NCBI RefSeq assembly: GCF_021369635.1
Contig: NZ_JAJNBZ010000017.1
Span: 1-64,000, forward strand
Direction of reading: 5' to 3'
DNA length: 64,000 nt
Source of the DNA: Paenibacillus profundus
Lineage (GTDB): Bacteria; Bacillota; Bacilli; Paenibacillales; Paenibacillaceae
Below the pieces are notes generated by a model that was not told where the DNA came from, ran no database searches, and saw nothing but the letters and a program-made list of their open reading frames with translations. The translations under genes were made by a program, and so were the position numbers. Each line of letters starts with the position of its first letter. Positions within the stretch are counted from its first letter, which is position 1. Shown in pieces: positions 60,538-64,000 of this stretch.

Positions 60538-61650
60538 ATGAACGGCGAGATGTATATCCGCAACATCGGGACCGTATTCGAACCGACAGGTTATGCGAAA
60601 GCAAACCGGCATATTTTATTGGAACTTATAAAAAGAGGTGTGCGTCCCCAATTCTCCCCCATTCATCCCGAAGTCGTCAAAGTGCCGCTATCCCCTTCCG
60701 TTGAGGCCGAATTGCACGCGCTCATGCACACTCCTCTGCCGCAGCATCATACGGTTATGGTCCACTACCCGGCCATCCATTTCGTCAAAAATGCGCAGCA
60801 ATTCACGATCGGCATGACGATGTTCGAATGCAACCGTCTTCCTTTCACTTGGGTGCGGCGATGCTGCAGCATGGATGAGATCTGGGTGCCGTCCACCTTC
60901 AACCGGGACACCTTCATCCAATCCGGCGTCCCGGCGCATAAAATCCGGGTCATGCCATACGGCATCGATCCGCTCATGTACTCCCCGGGCAAACCACCCC
61001 TTCCCGTTCCCGGCAGACGGGACTATGCCTTCTTGTCAGTCTGTTCGTTCGATAACCGCAAGGGAATCGATATTTTGCTGACATCCTTTTTTGAAGAGTT
61101 TTCCGAATCAGAGGATGTCTGCCTTATCATCAAAACGCGAGCCTCCTCCGAAGAGGAGATCGGAAGACAGCGGGCATATGTGGATTCCATCGCCTTCAAG
61201 ACATCAGGGCGGGCAAGATCGTCCGTCATCCTGCTGTCAGCCATCCATAGCTGGACGGAAGAGGAGCTGGCCATGCTGTATGACAGTGCGGACAGCTATG
61301 TCCTCGCCACCCGCGGCGAGGGCTGGAGCATGACGGTCATGGAAGCGATGGCGTCGGGCTTGCCCGTCATTACGACCCGCTGGTCTGCCCATCTGGACTT
61401 CGTGAACGATATGAATGGCTATCTCATCGCCGTGCAAAGGTTCGTCCCCTCACATCAGACGAACTCAAGGCTGCTCTGGGCCGTTCCGGATAAACATCAT
61501 TTGCGGCAATTGATGCGCCACGTCTACGTCCACCGGGAAGAAGCCGCGGCCAAAGCGGACCTTGGCCGGCAGACGGTAAGCGGGCAATTTACGTGGGAAG
61601 CGAGCGCTGCCCGCATGCTGCAGCGCCTGCAGGAAATATCCGCCCGGTAA
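60538..61650 (+). CDS. GT4-family glycosyltransferase
   Basis: A 370-residue protein starting MNGEMYIRNIGTVFEPTGYAKANRHILLEL with GAGGGGAGG before ATG. Marks are TIGMTMFECNRLPFTWVRRC, IWVPSTFNRDTFIQSGVPAHKIRVMPYGIDP, DYAFLSVCSFDNRKGIDILLTSF and SADSYVLATRGEGWSMTVMEAMASGLPVITTRWSAHLDF. It is a likely paralogue of the gene at 56935. It follows manC by about 30 bases, so GDP-mannose or a derivative is a natural donor (inference). Confidence 0.92.
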   Translation: MNGEMYIRNIGTVFEPTGYAKANRHILLELIKRGVRPQFSPIHPEVVKVPLSPSVEAELHALMHTPLPQHHTVMVHYPAIHFVKNAQQFTIGMTMFECNRLPFTWVRRCCSMDEIWVPSTFNRDTFIQSGVPAHKIRVMPYGIDPLMYSPGKPPLPVPGRRDYAFLSVCSFDNRKGIDILLTSFFEEFSESEDVCLIIKTRASSEEEIGRQRAYVDSIAFKTSGRARSSVILLSAIHSWTEEELAMLYDSADSYVLATRGEGWSMTVMEAMASGLPVITTRWSAHLDFVNDMNGYLIAVQRFVPSHQTNSRLLWAVPDKHHLRQLMRHVYVHREEAAAKADLGRQTVSGQFTWEASAARMLQRLQEISAR

Positions 61651-61694
61651 AAGGGGTTGTTCGAACACGCACTAAAAGGAGAGATTACAGCACC

Positions 61695-62453
61695 ATGATC
61701 AGCGTCATTGTTCCGACCATCCATCATACCGAACTGGTGAAACAATGCATACACAGCTTCATCAACAGCGTCCATGATCTGCCGTATGAACTCATTGTAG
61801 TTGATGACGGGAGTCCGCCCCATATTCAGCAGAATCTGGCGGATTGGGCGGCCCCCCTCAATGTGCATGTTATCGCCAAGCCAAGCAACGAAGGCTTCAG
61901 CCGTTCAGTCAACCTCGGTATTCAACACTCGCAGGGAGAATTCGTGCTGCTCGTCAACAACGATGTCGTCTTTCATGAACCAGGGTGGCTGCATCATATG
62001 CTGATGACGATGCATAGCTCTGCAGACATCGGCATTGTCGGCGCCCGTCTCTTATACCCGAACCTGACGATTCAGCATGGCGGTGTGGTCCCGACCCATA
62101 AAGGCCATTTCGATCATCGCTTTCGGGGGCAAGCGGCCGACTTCCCGCCCGCCTTGGCCGTCGAGGACCTGAATGCCGTCACCGGCGCGCTGATGCTCGT
62201 GCGCAGACAGCTCTTTGCCCAGATCGGCTTGTTGTCGGAAGAATACTTCATTGCCTTCGAAGATGTCGATTTCTGTTATCGCGCCAAACAGCAAGGTATA
62301 CGTGTCGTCTATTGCGGAACGGCTTGCGCCCTTCATCTTGAAGGCTATACGAGAGGCACGAATAAAAATAACAAGAATCGGTATTGGCGGCAAAAAGAGA
62401 TGGAGGCAAGAAAAAAATTTTGGATAAAATGGGGAGGGAGCAACGTCCGATGA
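61695..62453 (+). CDS. GT2-family glycosyltransferase
   Basis: A 252-residue protein from ATG 61695 (AAAGGAGAG upstream; the longer frame is rejected). Marks are MISVIVPTIHHTELVKQCIHSFI, LIVVDDGSPPHIQQ, NEGFSRSVNLGIQHSQGEFVLLVNNDVVFHEPGWL (DXD-like NND) and LFAQIGLLSEEYFIAFEDVDFCYRAKQQGIRVVY. This is the rhamnosyl/galactofuranosyl-type GT-A family. Its stop overlaps the next start as ATGA. Confidence 0.92.
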   Translation: MISVIVPTIHHTELVKQCIHSFINSVHDLPYELIVVDDGSPPHIQQNLADWAAPLNVHVIAKPSNEGFSRSVNLGIQHSQGEFVLLVNNDVVFHEPGWLHHMLMTMHSSADIGIVGARLLYPNLTIQHGGVVPTHKGHFDHRFRGQAADFPPALAVEDLNAVTGALMLVRRQLFAQIGLLSEEYFIAFEDVDFCYRAKQQGIRVVYCGTACALHLEGYTRGTNKNNKNRYWRQKEMEARKKFWIKWGGSNVR

Positions 62454-63490
62454 CTGCACCGTTCGAAGTCGTGTACGTGCTTGAGCTGACCGGATTGTCC
62501 GGCGGCATCCGGAATGTGCTGGAACAGGTAAATCGCTTGCACGATCAGGGCGTAAAGGTTCATTTGTTCGCGCTTGACAAACAGCCTGCCTGGTTTCCGT
62601 TGAAGATTGCCGTGCAGCGGTTTCCTAGCTATCCGGCCATGCTGCGCACGTTAAGACGAATGAATTGCATCAAAATCGCCACCTGGTGGAAAACGTTGGC
62701 CGTCGTCTGGCACAGCTGCGACCGAAGACGCGGCGGCAGCGGTGTACCGTTGTACCTGGTTCAAGATATAGAGGAAAGCTACTACCCGAACTGGAATGAC
62801 ATGCAGGAGCGGGTGCGCAATACGTACCGGGTGCCGGTGAACATGATGACCATCGCCGACTGGACGACCGGACAACTGCTTGAACGGTTTCAGCGGCATG
62901 CCAGCAATATCTCCATAGCGGTGGACTTCGACTTGTATAAGCCGAACCGCACTCACGACTACGATCCGTTCCGCATTCTTGCCTGCAGCCGGCGAAGCCA
63001 GCATTTGAAAGGCTTCGACATCACGGTTCACGCGGTCAAGGACGTATGCGCCAAGCTGCCGCAAGCATCGCTGGTCACCTTCGGCGTAGAGCCCCCCTAT
63101 ATCGACGGTATCCCGCAAATCCATTTTTCCCATCCGAACGATCAGCATGTAGCGTATCTGTACGCCAACTGCGGCGTATTCGTACAAACATCGTACCACG
63201 AAGGCTTCGGACTCCCGATTCTCGAAGCGATGGCGTGCGGGGCTCCGGTCGTGACGACCAAGGCGGAAGGTAATGAAGAATTTTGCCAAAATGGCTTGAA
63301 TTGCATACTGACGGAAAAAGGGGATGCCGCCGGAGTGGCGCAAGGCATTCAGCGCATACTGACCGATCCGCAATTTGCCGCATTCATAGCATCAAATGGA
63401 ATGGCCACGGCACAGCAATACAATTGGCCGCGCGTCATGAACAGCTTGACGAACGTGTTTCATTCGTTGGTTCCGCAGCTGCAGCACTGA
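62450..63490 (+). CDS. GT4-family glycosyltransferase
   Basis: A 346-residue protein from ATG 62450, coupled to the GT2 gene by ATGA; the frame from 62384 is rejected. Marks are VVYVLELTGLSGGIRNVLEQVNRLHDQGVKVHLFAL, ILACSRRSQHLKGFDITVHAV and GVFVQTSYHEGFGLPILEAMACGAPVVTTKAEGNEEF. This layout resembles the rhamnan/mannan-type GT4 enzymes whose donor site is in the last third. It lies in the manC operon. Confidence 0.9.
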   Translation: MTAPFEVVYVLELTGLSGGIRNVLEQVNRLHDQGVKVHLFALDKQPAWFPLKIAVQRFPSYPAMLRTLRRMNCIKIATWWKTLAVVWHSCDRRRGGSGVPLYLVQDIEESYYPNWNDMQERVRNTYRVPVNMMTIADWTTGQLLERFQRHASNISIAVDFDLYKPNRTHDYDPFRILACSRRSQHLKGFDITVHAVKDVCAKLPQASLVTFGVEPPYIDGIPQIHFSHPNDQHVAYLYANCGVFVQTSYHEGFGLPILEAMACGAPVVTTKAEGNEEFCQNGLNCILTEKGDAAGVAQGIQRILTDPQFAAFIASNGMATAQQYNWPRVMNSLTNVFHSLVPQLQH

Positions 63491-63507
63491 GAATGGAGAC
63501 AACCGGC

Positions 63508-64000
63508 ATGTCTGCTCCCGTTTTTTTCATACACCGAGGCAATGAGCCCTATTTATCAACCAGCTTGCAGCAAGCGAGATGCAGCAATCCACATGCAGAG
63601 GTCATTCTTATCGGCAAGCCGGCGAACCGGGGCCATGGCGGTCCGCATATCCGCCATGCGTTCCTCGGCGATTATTTTGCCGGCGCCGCCCATTTTTCGA
63701 ACGTATATAAACACGACAGTCCGAACACTCGAGAATATAATCTGTTTTGTTTCCAACGTTGGTTTGTACTGCGGGATTATATGAGCCGGCACGGGATTAC
63801 AGAAGGATATTATTTGGATTCCGATGTGATGCTGTATGCAGATATGCGGAACAGTCATCTTCGCCGTCATCCGTTCGAGCTGTGCTGGACGACCTACATT
63901 CATATTCACCCGCTGAGGCAATTGTGCGATATGATGATGCGCGCGTTTGCCGATCCGGACAGCTTTGCTCATTTGCGCCATCATACAAAGCAGCTTGGCC
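63508..64000 (+). CDS. Glycosyltransferase-like protein, partial (runs off window)
   Basis: At least 164 residues, open to the window end. It reads MSAPVFFIHRGNEPYLSTSLQQ, EVILIGKPANRGHGGPHIRHA, FCFQRWFVLRDYMSRHGITEGYYLDSDVMLYADM and on to LRHHTKQLG. The LDSDVMLY segment is a DXD motif of GT-A-fold transferases. GGAG lies nine bases before ATG 63508. It follows the GT4 gene by 17 bases and continues the operon. The family is not certain. Confidence 0.75.
   Translation, partial: MSAPVFFIHRGNEPYLSTSLQQARCSNPHAEVILIGKPANRGHGGPHIRHAFLGDYFAGAAHFSNVYKHDSPNTREYNLFCFQRWFVLRDYMSRHGITEGYYLDSDVMLYADMRNSHLRRHPFELCWTTYIHIHPLRQLCDMMMRAFADPDSFAHLRHHTKQLG

Overview
The window looks like chromosome of a Paenibacillus-type member of the Paenibacillaceae. 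The reasons are moderate GC, strong GGAGG ribosome sites, PBSX/Xkd-type phage tail genes, a copper-amine-oxidase-like C-terminal domain on a secreted phosphatase, Fur, PerR and Pho-like sites of Bacillus type, and many retaining glycosyltransferases. The species cannot be fixed from the sequence alone.

Layout. (1) 1-240: edge of an IS1182-type transposase. (2) 770-15406: a compact contractile-tail module. The minus strand carries xkdJ-xkdK-xkdM-xkdN-xkdO-xkdP-xkdQ-xkdR-xkdS-xkdT-xkdU-like-fibre-xkdX genes behind an ArpU-type activator. An Xre repressor and an ImmA-type metallopeptidase lie divergently. No terminase, portal, capsid or lysis gene is present, so this looks like a phage-tail-like bacteriocin (tailocin) with its own switch rather than a prophage. 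It carries a -1 frameshift site in the tail-assembly chaperone and a terminator-like hairpin in the operon leader. (3) 15577-24473: a Gmd-like SDR enzyme, a methyltransferase, a pentapeptide-repeat protein, a zone of unusual repeats, tRNA-Gly and tRNA-Pro, a two-component system, a LacI regulator, a broken YbjQ-like gene and a DRE-TIM aldolase. (4) 24663-27253: Fur-box-controlled feoAB with a Cys-rich partner. (5) 27333-33739: LysR/EamA pair, leucyl aminopeptidase, a PAS histidine kinase and two small unknown proteins. (6) 33893-41748: a four-gene coupled alpha-glucan cluster (DUF4912; GH57-GT4 fusion; nucleotidyltransferase with a degenerate phosphomannomutase domain; GH15). (7) 41838-49311: PerR-type peroxiredoxin, Pho-type alkaline phosphatase, a putative zinc ABC system with a DUF3299-like lipoprotein, and leuB. 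(8) 49442-64000: a surface-glycan cluster with many glycosyltransferases, manC, a GDP-perosamine-synthase-like aminotransferase and a PglD-type acetyltransferase, interrupted by mnmH.

How the parts may work together. ManC (59398), the Gmd-like enzyme (15577), the RfbE-like aminotransferase (52763) and the PglD-like acyltransferase (52085) would together make GDP-mannose, GDP-4-keto-6-deoxymannose, GDP-perosamine and GDP-N-acetylperosamine for the clustered glycosyltransferases. The alpha-glucan cluster would build, branch and trim a glucan separately from a classical glg operon. The phosphatase and the putative zinc transporter are neighbours, and the phosphatase is a zinc enzyme. Most functions are inferred from recognisable families; no search could be run.
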